Origin: Candidatus Zhuqueibacterota bacterium
GTDB taxonomy: Bacteria; Zhuqueibacterota; Zhuqueibacteria; Thermofontimicrobiales; Sulfurfontimicrobiaceae
Direction of reading: 5' to 3'
NCBI GenBank assembly: GCA_016927835.1
Contig: JAFGMA010000343.1
Span: forward strand, 1-41,936
Length of the DNA: 41,936 bases
The translations under genes were made by a program, and so were the position numbers. The stretch's first letter is position 1. Every line of letters begins with the position of its first letter. Positions 17,629 through 27,170 of this stretch are shown in pieces. Under the pieces are notes generated by a model, which made no database searches, was not told where the DNA came from, and was given only the letters and a program-made list of their open reading frames with translations.

Positions 17629-19515
17629 ATGTTATTCCATATATGGAATGCGAAGATGCCTCGATTGCTTGCTTCTGTATTTTTAATGCCTTTTATCATA
17701 TTCTTATATTTTTCAACGATTCTACTTGCCCAAAAGAAATCTGAAATTTGCCTTCGAATGAATAACACAGATTTTCAAGTTGATGATGACAGCAGCGCTG
17801 CCGATCAATCGAATCCAGCCATATCCTCCGCTTCGGATGGTTCATTCATTATAATATGGGAGGATAAACGGAGCAGCCAGAACGATATTTATTTCCAGCG
17901 CTACGACAGTTCAGGGCAAACGCAAGAAAATAATATAAGAGTGAATGATAATATTTGCGGCATTAATCGTCCTGCTCCTGATGTCGCCTCCGCGCCTGAT
18001 GGTTCTTTTGAAGTAGTATGGTGTGATGGATTCTATCCAAAACCTGATATATATCTGCAGTGCTATAACAACTCAGGGCACCGGCAAGGGGATAATAAGA
18101 AAGTTTTTAATGACAGCGGCAGCTCAAACCGATTAGATCCGGTTGTATCCTCTAGCCCGAATGGCTCGTTTGTGATAGTTTGGACGGACTATCGCAACGG
18201 TAATTATGATATTTACTTTCAGCGATACGATAGCGCAGGAAGGACTCAAGGAGCAAATACAATAGCAAATGACGATACTTCTAATTCACAACAATATCAT
18301 CCTGCAGTTGCATCTTCTTCCCAAGGTTCTTTTTTAGTTGCTTGGGAAGATAAACGTCATGGAAATTCAGATATTTATATGCAGTGTTATGATAGCGATG
18401 GAGTGAAGCAAGGGGGAAATTTAAAAGTAAATGATGATTCTTTCATAGCAGATCGATTATATCCCGCTGTTACCTCTACATCTGATAGCACCTTTACGGT
18501 AGTCTGGGATGATAGGCGAAATGGTAATTCCGATATTTACCTCCAGCGCTATGACAATATTGGAATAGCACTTGGAAATAATGACAAGGTTAATGATGAT
18601 TCAAATGATTCTTTTCAATCAAGACCCGCAATATCTTCCTGTGCTGATGGTTCCTTTGTTGTAGCTTGGCAAGACAATCGTCATGGGAACCTAAATTCAG
18701 ATATTTACGCCCAAAAATATAATGCTGATGGGACGAAGATTGACTCAAATTTCCTTGTTAATAATGATGAGATGAGTGCAAATCAACTTACACCTGATGT
18801 GTCAATCAATGGAAACAGAGAAATTATTTGTGTTTGGAAAGATGATCGTGTTGTGGAGCAGGGATATGATATCTTTGCAACGATAATGGATTTCGATACA
18901 ACAGGTGCAGTTCCCGAGCCAGATATCGATATCTCGGAAACAGAACACGATTTTGGTGATGTGCCGATAGCAACCACAGCCCCTTGGGAATTTACTATCA
19001 AGAATGTCGGAACCGATACGCTGATCATCAGCAAGCTGAGTTTGACGGAATCGGTTTTTTCCGTAAACGATTCAGCCTTGACGCTTCCCGAAAGCGCTAG
19101 TTTGGAGATAACTGTTACATACCACTCCGATGTCGTAGGATCGTTTCATGATGTATTAAAAATTCACAGCAACGATCCGGATGAACCTGTGGTGGAGGTT
19201 TTGCTATCCGCCCGGGGAGTCTTCCCGTCTCAGGAAACGATATCGATTCTGCCTAATCCGTTTACGCCCAATAATGACGGATATAATGATTACGTCGAAT
19301 TCAAATATCCGAATATGTACACCGAGGCAGCCATGCTTCAGATATTCAACCTTAAGGGCAGGAAGGTAAAGGAGATTAATGATGTCCGAGATCATCAATA
19401 CCGGTGGTACGGCAAAGACGACGATGGCATGGATTTAATGCCGGGTGTGTACATTTACATTTTAAAAGCTAATGGCAAGCGCTTATCAAGTGGTACGATA
19501 ACTTTAATTCGTTAA
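17629..19515 (+). CDS. secreted repeat protein with ASH/HYDIN-like and T9SS-like C-terminal domains
   Basis: The 628-residue protein has a signal peptide (PRLLASVFLMPFIIFLYF...LLAQ), then seven repeats of about 53 residues with the pattern GSFxVxWxDxRxGNxDIYxQRYDxxG and VNDDS between them, probably forming a beta-propeller. An ASH/HYDIN-type domain follows (about 425-525: FGDVPIATTAPWEFTIKNVGTDTL). The end (about 538-628) starts ILPNPFTPNNDGYNDYVEF, a T9SS-like/FlgD-type sorting domain, and finishes GVYIYILKANGK. It is probably exported and displayed at the surface. AGGAG (about 17612) serves the ATG. The next gene begins 12 bases after its stop. Aspartates in the repeats suggest calcium binding, which is inferred. 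Confidence 0.85.
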   Translation: MLFHIWNAKMPRLLASVFLMPFIIFLYFSTILLAQKKSEICLRMNNTDFQVDDDSSAADQSNPAISSASDGSFIIIWEDKRSSQNDIYFQRYDSSGQTQENNIRVNDNICGINRPAPDVASAPDGSFEVVWCDGFYPKPDIYLQCYNNSGHRQGDNKKVFNDSGSSNRLDPVVSSSPNGSFVIVWTDYRNGNYDIYFQRYDSAGRTQGANTIANDDTSNSQQYHPAVASSSQGSFLVAWEDKRHGNSDIYMQCYDSDGVKQGGNLKVNDDSFIADRLYPAVTSTSDSTFTVVWDDRRNGNSDIYLQRYDNIGIALGNNDKVNDDSNDSFQSRPAISSCADGSFVVAWQDNRHGNLNSDIYAQKYNADGTKIDSNFLVNNDEMSANQLTPDVSINGNREIICVWKDDRVVEQGYDIFATIMDFDTTGAVPEPDIDISETEHDFGDVPIATTAPWEFTIKNVGTDTLIISKLSLTESVFSVNDSALTLPESASLEITVTYHSDVVGSFHDVLKIHSNDPDEPVVEVLLSARGVFPSQETISILPNPFTPNNDGYNDYVEFKYPNMYTEAAMLQIFNLKGRKVKEINDVRDHQYRWYGKDDDGMDLMPGVYIYILKANGKRLSSGTITLIR

Positions 19516-19527
19516 TAGTAAGCAAAA

Positions 19528-21825
19528 ATGAAAATATTAATATCATTCATTTTAATAACAATCATCATTGGTTCAGTGCTGCCAATCCATGCACAAGACT
19601 ATTCCTGGCACAGCAGCAATTTCTATGAACCGCAGATCATCTTCGTAAATCCTGCCGGCATCTCTTTCCGCGAATCCAGGCAAGCCTTGCTCTCGAGCCA
19701 GATGCTGTACACGGGATTGGCGAATGACAATCTTTATAATCATCACCTGGGTTATGTTGAGCCACTCCAGTCTATCGGGGTGTTCGGGCTTCGCGGCAGT
19801 TTTTTTACATCGCACCTTCTGAAAAATAATACCTTTTCCTTGCTTTACAGCCGATCGCTGATACAGTCGCGATTGAGCTTTGGTATCAATGTCAATTTGC
19901 ATCACGATTCGTATGATCGAAGCAAATTTCAACTGCGGGATCCGAATGATCCTTTGCTGGCAAAAAGCACATCCACTACTGCCCTCAGTGTCGGTCTGGG
20001 ATTTATTTACGCACCTTCAGCAGACTTAAATTTCGGATTTAGTCTGGATGATTTGAACCAGCCGGATATCTCCCTGGAAGGCAATAGCGCTCGCAAGCCG
20101 CTTTCTGCGCGGTTCGGGCTGTGTTATCGCATCTTCAACCTGGTCCCTGAATTTGATTTGACATACCTTCGCAATTCGCAGCGTAGCGAAACCTACTATG
20201 TTTTGGCATTAAGGCAGTTGTGGCTCGATAATGCGGCGAACCTCTCTTTTCAATATCAAGGGAATTGTCTTGCTATCGGCACTGCTTATACCATTGACAG
20301 GCTGCGCCTGGACTATCATTATACGTATCCACTGAGTGAGTTGCAGGAAATCAGCAGCGGAACGCATCAATTTACGCTGAGTTTCAATTTCGGGCATTAT
20401 CAAGGATACCCCACTTCGCCTGAAATCGAGCTGCAACATCCCAAAGCTGCTGAAGTCGACTCGAACTGCTTTAATCTTCAGGCTCATGTCAAAGACAAAA
20501 GGGGATTGCAGCAGATACGGATTGAATTGAATGCTGAAAATTTCACCACCTTCAATTACACTCAAAAAGATAAAATAGTGAAAGTCAATGCACCAATATT
20601 TCCTTTGAGAGACGGCGCTAACCGGATTAAACTTATTGCAAGTAATGATGTTAAAAAGTCGGTCAAAGAGATTAAGCTGAATTATACAGCGCCCGAGGTG
20701 ACTCCGAGTATTGTTTCGCCGCCAAAGGTCGAAATCCTTGCTCCGCTTAAAGGCGAAATCCATGCCAGTTCGCTACAATTGAAAGTGTCGGTTGAGTTTA
20801 TCCTTGAATTAAAGGATATCAAGATAAAAGTAAATAACAGGGAAATTCAATTACGCGGAATGCGGGCATTATCAAAAGAAAGAGATAAAACCAATATTGA
20901 GGCTGATCTGGAGCTTGAACAGGGGATTAACGAGATCGAGGTGATCGCTTTCAATGATCGTGGCAGTGGTTCGCGAAAAACATCAATTCTCTATAATCCG
21001 ATTGAGATATCGCTTTATAATAAACTCAGGGCGGTTGTCATCGGGATTGATGCGTATCATGATAAAAATGTCAAGGATTTGAATTACGCAGTACATGATG
21101 CCAGAGCGATTGCCAAACTGCTGCGTGACTATTTTTATTTCGATCACATAATTGAGCTTTATAATAACGATGCCACAAAAAACAGGATTCTCAGCGCATT
21201 GAGCACTGAACTGAATGATGCGAAAGAAAATGATGGCGTATTCGTTTTTTTTGCCGGTCATGGCTGTACCGGGGAGGGGATAGAAGGCGGTCCTCTTGGT
21301 TTTATTGTACCAGTGGATGGAACATTCGATGAGAGAGAATATTTTGTGAAAAATATTCCCATGAGCATAATCAAGGAAATCTCGCAAACGATCGAGGCGA
21401 AACATATTTATTATGTGATGGATTGCTGCTATGGCGGCTTGCTGCTCAGAAGCCCGGGCAGTCCAACCCAACCTTCGCAGAAAACATACTATGAATTTTT
21501 AGAAAGCCTGGCGAAATGGCGGGTCAGGCAGGTTCTGACAGCCGGCGGAAAAGATCAACCGGTTTTAGATGGCGGATTGAATCAACACAGTATTTTCACG
21601 GGCATCCTGCTGCGGGCGCTGAAGGGAGAAGCGGATTTCAACCAGGACGGATTCATTACAGCCGAGGAAATAAATTTTTTCGTGAGGCAATGGGTTTATG
21701 CAAATGCAAAGGATGTTGTGCGAGGTCATCCGGTGTATAAAAACATTGAACAGATGCCTCAATATGGGAAATGGTCTGGCGAGGGGGAATTTATTTTTTC
21801 CAACATGAATTATTCACAAAATTAA
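19528..21825 (+). CDS. outer-membrane barrel (PorV/PorP-like) fused to Ig-like domains and caspase with EF-hand
   Basis: The 765-residue protein begins with a signal peptide (about 1-22, ending HAQ) and a beta-barrel-like part (to about 290) with IIFVNPAGISFRESRQALLS, resembling PorV/FadL or PorP/SprF proteins of T9SS bacteria. Two Ig-like segments (about 295-390 and 400-490) follow. From about 498 there is a C14 caspase domain: AVVIGIDAYHD, FFAGHG with catalytic H578, and MDCCYGG with catalytic C634 (metacaspase DxCxxG). A canonical EF-hand loop DFNQDGFITAEE (703-714) is near the end. All catalytic residues are present. It is the last gene of the sigma operon. The caspase is probably periplasmic or surface-exposed, not cytosolic. 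Whether it cleaves its operon partner is unknown. Confidence 0.85.
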   Translation: MKILISFILITIIIGSVLPIHAQDYSWHSSNFYEPQIIFVNPAGISFRESRQALLSSQMLYTGLANDNLYNHHLGYVEPLQSIGVFGLRGSFFTSHLLKNNTFSLLYSRSLIQSRLSFGINVNLHHDSYDRSKFQLRDPNDPLLAKSTSTTALSVGLGFIYAPSADLNFGFSLDDLNQPDISLEGNSARKPLSARFGLCYRIFNLVPEFDLTYLRNSQRSETYYVLALRQLWLDNAANLSFQYQGNCLAIGTAYTIDRLRLDYHYTYPLSELQEISSGTHQFTLSFNFGHYQGYPTSPEIELQHPKAAEVDSNCFNLQAHVKDKRGLQQIRIELNAENFTTFNYTQKDKIVKVNAPIFPLRDGANRIKLIASNDVKKSVKEIKLNYTAPEVTPSIVSPPKVEILAPLKGEIHASSLQLKVSVEFILELKDIKIKVNNREIQLRGMRALSKERDKTNIEADLELEQGINEIEVIAFNDRGSGSRKTSILYNPIEISLYNKLRAVVIGIDAYHDKNVKDLNYAVHDARAIAKLLRDYFYFDHIIELYNNDATKNRILSALSTELNDAKENDGVFVFFAGHGCTGEGIEGGPLGFIVPVDGTFDEREYFVKNIPMSIIKEISQTIEAKHIYYVMDCCYGGLLLRSPGSPTQPSQKTYYEFLESLAKWRVRQVLTAGGKDQPVLDGGLNQHSIFTGILLRALKGEADFNQDGFITAEEINFFVRQWVYANAKDVVRGHPVYKNIEQMPQYGKWSGEGEFIFSNMNYSQN

Positions 21826-21935
21826 TAGAAAGTGCCTGAATTATATATTTCCTACCAGCGGAACAATTAATCCCGATATATCATCTATTAGATTACGTAA
21901 TGAATGCGACTGCAAATCTATTATAAGAGAGAAAT

Positions 21936-22739
21936 ATGCCGCCCAATAAACATTCTCGATTTAATCAAACCGGAATCCCCAAAGTGAATAACTCCCAAAA
22001 CGCCAAAATCATAGACGTAACAGCGGACAATGTCGAACAAACCGGCTTTTTCTGCTATATGAGCAAACCCAAAACAGAAGGGTATCAGAGAAAGTTGAAT
22101 TGGATCAAAGCCCGCTTTCCCGAAGGCATGCGAATAAAAATGCTTGAATTGCCCCTGAGGGGATTCATCGAGTATATCCCCGGTGAGTACGCCTGGCGAT
22201 CAGTGAATGCTTCAGGCTATATATTCATTCATTGCCTGTGGGTGGTTGGAAAAAGCAGAGGTAAGGGACTGGCTGGCGTTTTATTGGAGGAATGTATAAA
22301 CGATGCCAGGGCAGCCGGATTGAATGGTGTGGCGATGGTCACAAGCGAACGCATTTGGCTGGCTGGCAAACAACTGCTGCTCAAACAGGGCTTCGTATCG
22401 GTTGCTGAAGTTCCGCCATTCAACCTGATGGTCAAGAAATTCAATGATGCGCCAGATCCGTCTTTCACAGGCGATTGGGAGCAAAAAGCGAGTCGGTTGG
22501 GTGACGGCTTGACCGTGGTATACTCGGATCAATGCCCCTATATTCCCGATGCCACAAACGCGGTACTGGAATTTGCCCAAAAACGCAATATTCCGTTTCG
22601 GGCACTTGAACTTAAAAGCAGTCATGATGTAAGACAACTAGCGCCTTCGCCTTATGGTGTATTCAGCATCGCTTACAATGGGAAGCTGCTGGCATATCAT
22701 TATTTGCTCCCGAAAGATCTGGAAAAGCTGTTGCCGTAA
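21936..22739 (+). CDS. GNAT N-acetyltransferase with YoaP-type C-terminal domain
   Basis: The 267-residue protein has a GNAT fold in its first part: IFIHCLWVVGKSRGKGLAGVLLEECINDARAAG shows the acetyl-CoA loop (broken here; the R-G-K-G-L-A motif), then ERIWLAGKQLLLKQGF. A thioredoxin-like YoaP domain follows (about 185-265), with YSDQCPYIPDATNAVLEFAQKR and a C-P-Y. This matches the YoaP family of acetyltransferases, whose substrate is unknown. AAGAGAG stands before the ATG. It lies 110 bases past the caspase gene on the same strand and is probably not part of that operon. Confidence 0.85.
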   Translation: MPPNKHSRFNQTGIPKVNNSQNAKIIDVTADNVEQTGFFCYMSKPKTEGYQRKLNWIKARFPEGMRIKMLELPLRGFIEYIPGEYAWRSVNASGYIFIHCLWVVGKSRGKGLAGVLLEECINDARAAGLNGVAMVTSERIWLAGKQLLLKQGFVSVAEVPPFNLMVKKFNDAPDPSFTGDWEQKASRLGDGLTVVYSDQCPYIPDATNAVLEFAQKRNIPFRALELKSSHDVRQLAPSPYGVFSIAYNGKLLAYHYLLPKDLEKLLP

Positions 22740-22743
22740 TTAG

Positions 22744-22857
22744 TGCTTGAACAAAGACTGACATTTTCATGCCGATCGGAGTTGAAGCATACGTGTTAAC
22801 AAGGGCTTATCACCCTTCGACTCCGCTCAGGGTGAAGAAATAAGGACTTTTCGTTCA
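22744..22857. repeat. REP-like dispersed repeat, copy 1
   Basis: This 115-bp stretch matches 36938-37054 at most positions and in the same orientation: both begin GTGCTTGAAC and end in AAATAAGGACTTTTCGTTCA. Inside is an inverted repeat around CCCTTCGACTCCGCTCAGGG, which could form a hairpin. It fills the gap between a stop codon and the next gene. Confidence 0.8.
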
Positions 22858-22951
22858 TGCACTTAATATGCGGTTGCATGAATGGCGGCAGTGCTTCGCG
22901 CGCGTGATCAACTATCGGATTTATGGACGCAATTTAATATTTATCAATGCG

Positions 22952-24847
22952 ATGAATCACCATCATTTTAAAATAATCCTGACGATCCTCTTTCTTTTCA
23001 TTTTCGGGATGCGGGTAGCTTCTCAACAAGCTGATTCGAAATCGAACGCTGCAATCGACAGCCTGCTGCAAGTTGCTGCCACCTCACCAACGGCGCAAGT
23101 TTATTTTGAATTGGGTCAGGCATGTTTCAGTGCCGAACGCTATGATGATGCGCAAAATGCGTTTGTTCGCTGCATTCAATCCGATGTGCACAGCCCGTTT
23201 CGAACACAGGCGCACCTGTGCATCGGCAAAATATATTATCTGACCGGAGAGTATCCGCGTGCTGTTGTGGAAATTCGGAAAGCCCTGGCGCGTGAACCGC
23301 AACTGGAAGCTGCGCAAAACATGCTGCTGGCTGCTGAAAATATGATTTCGGCAGAAGCAGCGTTTGCGGAAAATGATTACCTGAAAGCCGAATTGCACTA
23401 TCAAACCGTGATCAAAGCCGATGCGGAGAATCAGCTTGCCCGCGAGCGCCTGAAACTCATCAAAAATCAAGCTCTGGCTGAAAATTTGATCCGGCATGCG
23501 CAGGAGGCTTTGGTGGAACAGAATTACGAAAAGTGCTCGATGTATTTGGATGACGCCGGGCAGCTTTGGTCCGGGCATCCGCAACTTGCTGATTTGAAAA
23601 GGCAATTGGGTGCAGCGAAACGTGCCGATTCCAGCAGCAGAACGGAAATCGTCCCGCAGCAAGTGAGTACACCGGAACGACCGCGGATTTCGCCGAAGCC
23701 GAAAAAGCAGGATTCAACCGATACGAAAATGGCGGGGGAAAAACGCGCGAGTTTAGCGCCTGATTCAGCCGGAGGTGATTCGTTCGAAAGCAATGCACCG
23801 ATCACCGAAGACAGCGATGCGACGCTTTCACCGGCGGCAGCGACTCCTAAAGGCAGGTGGATTGCAGTGGGTGCGCTTTTCATCGTTGCACTAATTTTGC
23901 TTGTGGCGGTACGAGCCAGAATCGCCAGCAAAAGAGATTCGGGCACAGGTGAAGTCGAAATAGGCGCAACCGGGATTCCGGAAAAAACAGCAAAAAATTC
24001 GTCGCCTTCCGAGTCCGGTCCGTGCCGGTTCATCGGCAAGTATAAAATTATTGAAAATTTGACAGAAGGGGGGATGGGTCGGGTTGCCCGGGCGCGTCAC
24101 CCTCATTTCCAGAAATCAGTGGTTATCAAAAGCATTTTGCCCGAACTCACCGTAATCCCTTCCCTGCGAAGCCGGCTTATTCGCGAAGCCAGCATCTTAT
24201 TCGAACTGGATCATCCGAATATCGTGCGCGTTTATGATTTGCTGGAGGAGGGTGATCAGGTTTATATCGTGATGCAATTTATTGAGGGCAAAAATTTCAG
24301 GGAAATTTTGGAAACGGACGGTCCCCTGGAAGCTCCGCGCGCTGTCGCCCAGTTTATTCAGATCTGCGAGGCGCTGGAATATCTGCATCAGCGAAAAATC
24401 GTGCATCGTGATATTAAACCGCCCAATATCATGCTGGAGCGGGAAACCGGAATGATAAAATTGGTTGATTTTGGAATCGTCAAACCAATCGATAGAGAAG
24501 TCAGCCAGGTTTTGACATCGGAATCACGCATCGTCGGCACACCGAATTATATGTCGCCCGAACAATTACTCAATGATGAAATCGATCATCGCACCGATAT
24601 ATTTTCGCTTGGAATTGTGTTCTTCGAAATTTTGACAGGGGCGCATCCTTTTGGTGATTTCGGCATTTCCATTACGCGGGCAATTCTCGAAAAAGATGCG
24701 CCATTGCTCTCTGCTCTCGCTCCTGACGTGAATAAAATCTTCGACGGTGTGCTCAAAAAAATGCTCGAAAAAAATGTGACTCAGCGATATCAAGCAGTAC
24801 AGGCAATCATTTCGGATTTGCTGCGTCTGCAGGAGCGGGAAAGCTGA
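22952..24847 (+). CDS. TPR-transmembrane Ser/Thr protein kinase
   Basis: The 631-residue product starts with a signal anchor (HHHFKIILTILFLFIFGM), then TPR repeats (about 35-230), for example YFELGQACFSAERYDDAQNAF. A low-complexity linker and a second helix follow (about 302-320). The C-terminal Hanks-type kinase domain has loop LTEGGMGRV (about 372), VIK lysine, HRDIKPPN (D487), DFG (D506) and GTPNYMSPEQ. All catalytic residues are present, so it should be active. The TPR part probably faces the periplasm and the kinase the cytoplasm; this is the reverse of the usual order, in which PknB-type kinases carry the sensor C-terminally. The start at 22952 has no ribosome binding site; the frame is open to 22868. 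Confidence 0.87.
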   Translation: MNHHHFKIILTILFLFIFGMRVASQQADSKSNAAIDSLLQVAATSPTAQVYFELGQACFSAERYDDAQNAFVRCIQSDVHSPFRTQAHLCIGKIYYLTGEYPRAVVEIRKALAREPQLEAAQNMLLAAENMISAEAAFAENDYLKAELHYQTVIKADAENQLARERLKLIKNQALAENLIRHAQEALVEQNYEKCSMYLDDAGQLWSGHPQLADLKRQLGAAKRADSSSRTEIVPQQVSTPERPRISPKPKKQDSTDTKMAGEKRASLAPDSAGGDSFESNAPITEDSDATLSPAAATPKGRWIAVGALFIVALILLVAVRARIASKRDSGTGEVEIGATGIPEKTAKNSSPSESGPCRFIGKYKIIENLTEGGMGRVARARHPHFQKSVVIKSILPELTVIPSLRSRLIREASILFELDHPNIVRVYDLLEEGDQVYIVMQFIEGKNFREILETDGPLEAPRAVAQFIQICEALEYLHQRKIVHRDIKPPNIMLERETGMIKLVDFGIVKPIDREVSQVLTSESRIVGTPNYMSPEQLLNDEIDHRTDIFSLGIVFFEILTGAHPFGDFGISITRAILEKDAPLLSALAPDVNKIFDGVLKKMLEKNVTQRYQAVQAIISDLLRLQERES

Positions 24848-24906
24848 TGCCCTTTGAGGACGTATTCCAATTGACCAGAGTTACCAATGATACTTGCGGG
24901 GTTGGC

Positions 24907-26355
24907 ATGAATAAACGCACGCTCATTTTTTGTATGATCCTGTTTTTTGTGCAACCAGTCATACCAGCGCAGGGGAAATATCCCGATGAATTCGATACCG
25001 GCAGTTGCGAAATCGGCAAAATCCGAATACCGCTTCGATCCGCCGGGCGCGATACGTCCGGGAAATTTGCGCTGATTGACGAAGTGGCGATCATACTCCA
25101 GGATGCGCTCTCACAGCAGGGTTATTGGGGTATTCAAGTCGGAATCCGTGTCGGGGAGGAACTGGCACAACCGAATGACTCCCTTGAGACGTCGTTTGAT
25201 TCCCGGATTGTGGAGTTTGACGACCTATTCGGTTATATGGATCTGCTTTTGATTGACAGCCTGGAATTCAGCCAAAATAAGACAATATCTCAAACTACAT
25301 CTCCGGCTGATGAATCCTATTTCAACCAGTCAGGATCGTGCATATTCGGTTTTCCCGGATTATTCAATATGTTCAGGCGGCGCGACGGTGGAAAGGATGG
25401 GGCAGAAGGTGGCGCGATTCGGACTGATGTGTCGGTTCAGATCGCCCAGATTGAAGTTGATTCGTGCCGTGTGCTGGATATTTTTGCTGTCAGCGCAACC
25501 GGCTGGGGTGCAACCGCTTTCAAATCAAAAATAGAGGCGCTGGATAATCTGGCGCATAACGCCCGTTTTGAATTCGATTGGCGCTACGGGCTTTCATCCG
25601 GCGTGTTCGCTGTTGAAAACCAGGAAGTAAGCTTGCAATCTGGGAGTCGTGCGGGAATTCGGGAGAATATACTTTTCGAAATGATAACGCCCGCACTTAT
25701 CGAGGACTCTGTGCTAACCGATGAAAGTTATGGCGAAGATTCAGCCGCTCTGCTGAAGATCGTTAAAACAACGCGCGATTCCAGCACGGGGCGATTGTTG
25801 CGCCAATGGCGACCGCTTCTCCCTGGTTGTTGGGCGACGGAATATCCATCTTCGGTGCATGCGCTGCAATTGGTTGTTGCACTTCCGGCGCCGCCTGGCT
25901 ACAATGCTTTTGGCGCCCAATTCATGGCAAGACCCCTTGAAAAAGCGGATTGGGGACTGGGATTCAAAGCTGTCCGCATAGATGATTCATATAACGAACG
26001 AGTTTGGGGATTTGGCATGGGCGGATTCGGCATTTGGCGATTTTTTGAGACTCAGAAATTCGATCTCGGCGGGAAAATCGGATTGGACTTCGATTTCTTG
26101 TTCAAGCAGGATGAAGAAGAGAATATTGTGAGCACCGGGCTGTTTTCAGCTCCATTAACACTCACCGCCGAAATTTTAATTTCCAAACATGTTGACTTTT
26201 TCATCGAGACCGGCTACCGCTTCGGGATGAAATCCAGCAAATGGAGCTATTCGGAAGACGAAGAAAGCTATCCAGCCTTCTGGCTCAATGATCCGCCTGA
26301 AGTCACGAGTTCCGGCTTGGTATTGACGGTCGGTTATAAATATAACGGGTTTTAG
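24907..26355 (+). CDS. secreted outer-membrane-like protein, function unknown
   Basis: The 482-residue product (start at 24907) has a signal peptide (NKRTLIFCMILFFVQPVIPAQ). The frame is also open from 24847, where the ATG shares one base with the kinase stop (TGATG), so translation may be coupled. The middle (about 25425-25560) has strands resembling the CsgG/curli-type fold (DVSVQIAQIEVDSCRVLDIF, then SATGWGATA), which is a weak similarity. The C-terminal 170 residues have alternating aromatic strands typical of a beta-barrel, with many Gly and Trp. I cannot name the family. It probably is the envelope partner of the upstream kinase. Confidence 0.7.
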   Translation: MNKRTLIFCMILFFVQPVIPAQGKYPDEFDTGSCEIGKIRIPLRSAGRDTSGKFALIDEVAIILQDALSQQGYWGIQVGIRVGEELAQPNDSLETSFDSRIVEFDDLFGYMDLLLIDSLEFSQNKTISQTTSPADESYFNQSGSCIFGFPGLFNMFRRRDGGKDGAEGGAIRTDVSVQIAQIEVDSCRVLDIFAVSATGWGATAFKSKIEALDNLAHNARFEFDWRYGLSSGVFAVENQEVSLQSGSRAGIRENILFEMITPALIEDSVLTDESYGEDSAALLKIVKTTRDSSTGRLLRQWRPLLPGCWATEYPSSVHALQLVVALPAPPGYNAFGAQFMARPLEKADWGLGFKAVRIDDSYNERVWGFGMGGFGIWRFFETQKFDLGGKIGLDFDFLFKQDEEENIVSTGLFSAPLTLTAEILISKHVDFFIETGYRFGMKSSKWSYSEDEESYPAFWLNDPPEVTSSGLVLTVGYKYNGF

Positions 26356-26421
26356 ATGCAATTATGTTTTGTAAGTTAATTCAATATTCAGTATCTGCTG
26401 AATCATCCCGGGAGAGGAAGG

Positions 26422-27033
26422 TTGAAGATCACTGATCACGCATTCTGCAAAGATTTCCCGTGTACCGATGTCAATCGGAAGAGCTACATTTTACCTTCGG
26501 GCGAATTTGATCCTAAAAGCATCCGTTTAATAATGATTTCGGAAGTCCCGCCGCCGGATTTGGGAGATTATTTTTATTCCGAAAGCAAGTTTCCTGATTT
26601 TCTGAAAACAACTCTGCAAGCGTTTCATGATGCAGGATTTGAATTTAGCTCGATGAAAGATATCATCGATGCCGGAATATATTTGACCACGGCGGTGAAG
26701 TGCGGGAAAATTGGATATACGGTTTCCGCGAATGTCATCCAAACCTGTTCATACATTCTTGAAAAGGAAATCGCGCTCCTCCCTGATGTCGGGGCGTACC
26801 TGTTGATGGGTGATGTCGCTATCAGAGCATTCAACACCATTTCTCACCGATTAACCGGGCAGCGAGCAATACCCGCTGGCTCAACCTACAAAATAAGGAG
26901 TCAAGAGTTTTATTACTCCGGGAAGCGCGTATTTCCATCTTATTTGCAGACCGGGAAGAATTATCTGATTGAAAAATCGAAAAGAAAGATGATCGCTGAA
27001 GATATTGAGGCTGCCTTTAGAATTTTGGAATGA
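26422..27033 (+). CDS. uracil-DNA glycosylase family-like protein
   Basis: The 203-residue protein has the layout of the UDG superfamily: SIRLIMISEVPPPD near the start, TTAVKC in the middle, LLMGDVAIRAFNTIS, and VFPSYLQTGKN near the end. These correspond to the usual family motifs, but the standard catalytic sequences (such as GxDP and HPS) are not clear, and its base specificity cannot be told. DNA repair is the likely role. The start is TTG at 26422, supported by an AGAGGAAGG just upstream; no ATG is suitably placed. It lies 66 bases past the preceding gene on the same strand. Confidence 0.7.
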   Translation: MKITDHAFCKDFPCTDVNRKSYILPSGEFDPKSIRLIMISEVPPPDLGDYFYSESKFPDFLKTTLQAFHDAGFEFSSMKDIIDAGIYLTTAVKCGKIGYTVSANVIQTCSYILEKEIALLPDVGAYLLMGDVAIRAFNTISHRLTGQRAIPAGSTYKIRSQEFYYSGKRVFPSYLQTGKNYLIEKSKRKMIAEDIEAAFRILE

Positions 27034-27089
27034 AACTCAATTGGGCGGTCGATTATTTTGCATTTTTGTAAAAAAAGGCATGAAAATTG

Positions 27090-27118
27090 TTGACTTTTTG
27101 ATTAAATCGTTGTAATTT
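27090..27118 (+). promoter_or_regulatory. promoter of the primary-type sigma gene
   Basis: TTGACT (27090-27095) and TAATTT (27113-27118) are separated by 17 bp, the same arrangement as at the K+ channel gene. It lies 53 bp before the likely ATG. Confidence 0.55.
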
Positions 27119-27170
27119 ATATGGGCGATAGAAAATAACATTGTTAACTCGGGAAAGGGGGGGAGCCGCA

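Noticed and set aside
17629..19515. Possible CRISPR-like DNA repeat
   Set aside because: The repetition is at protein level in 53-residue units; the DNA copies diverge and there are no uniform spacers.
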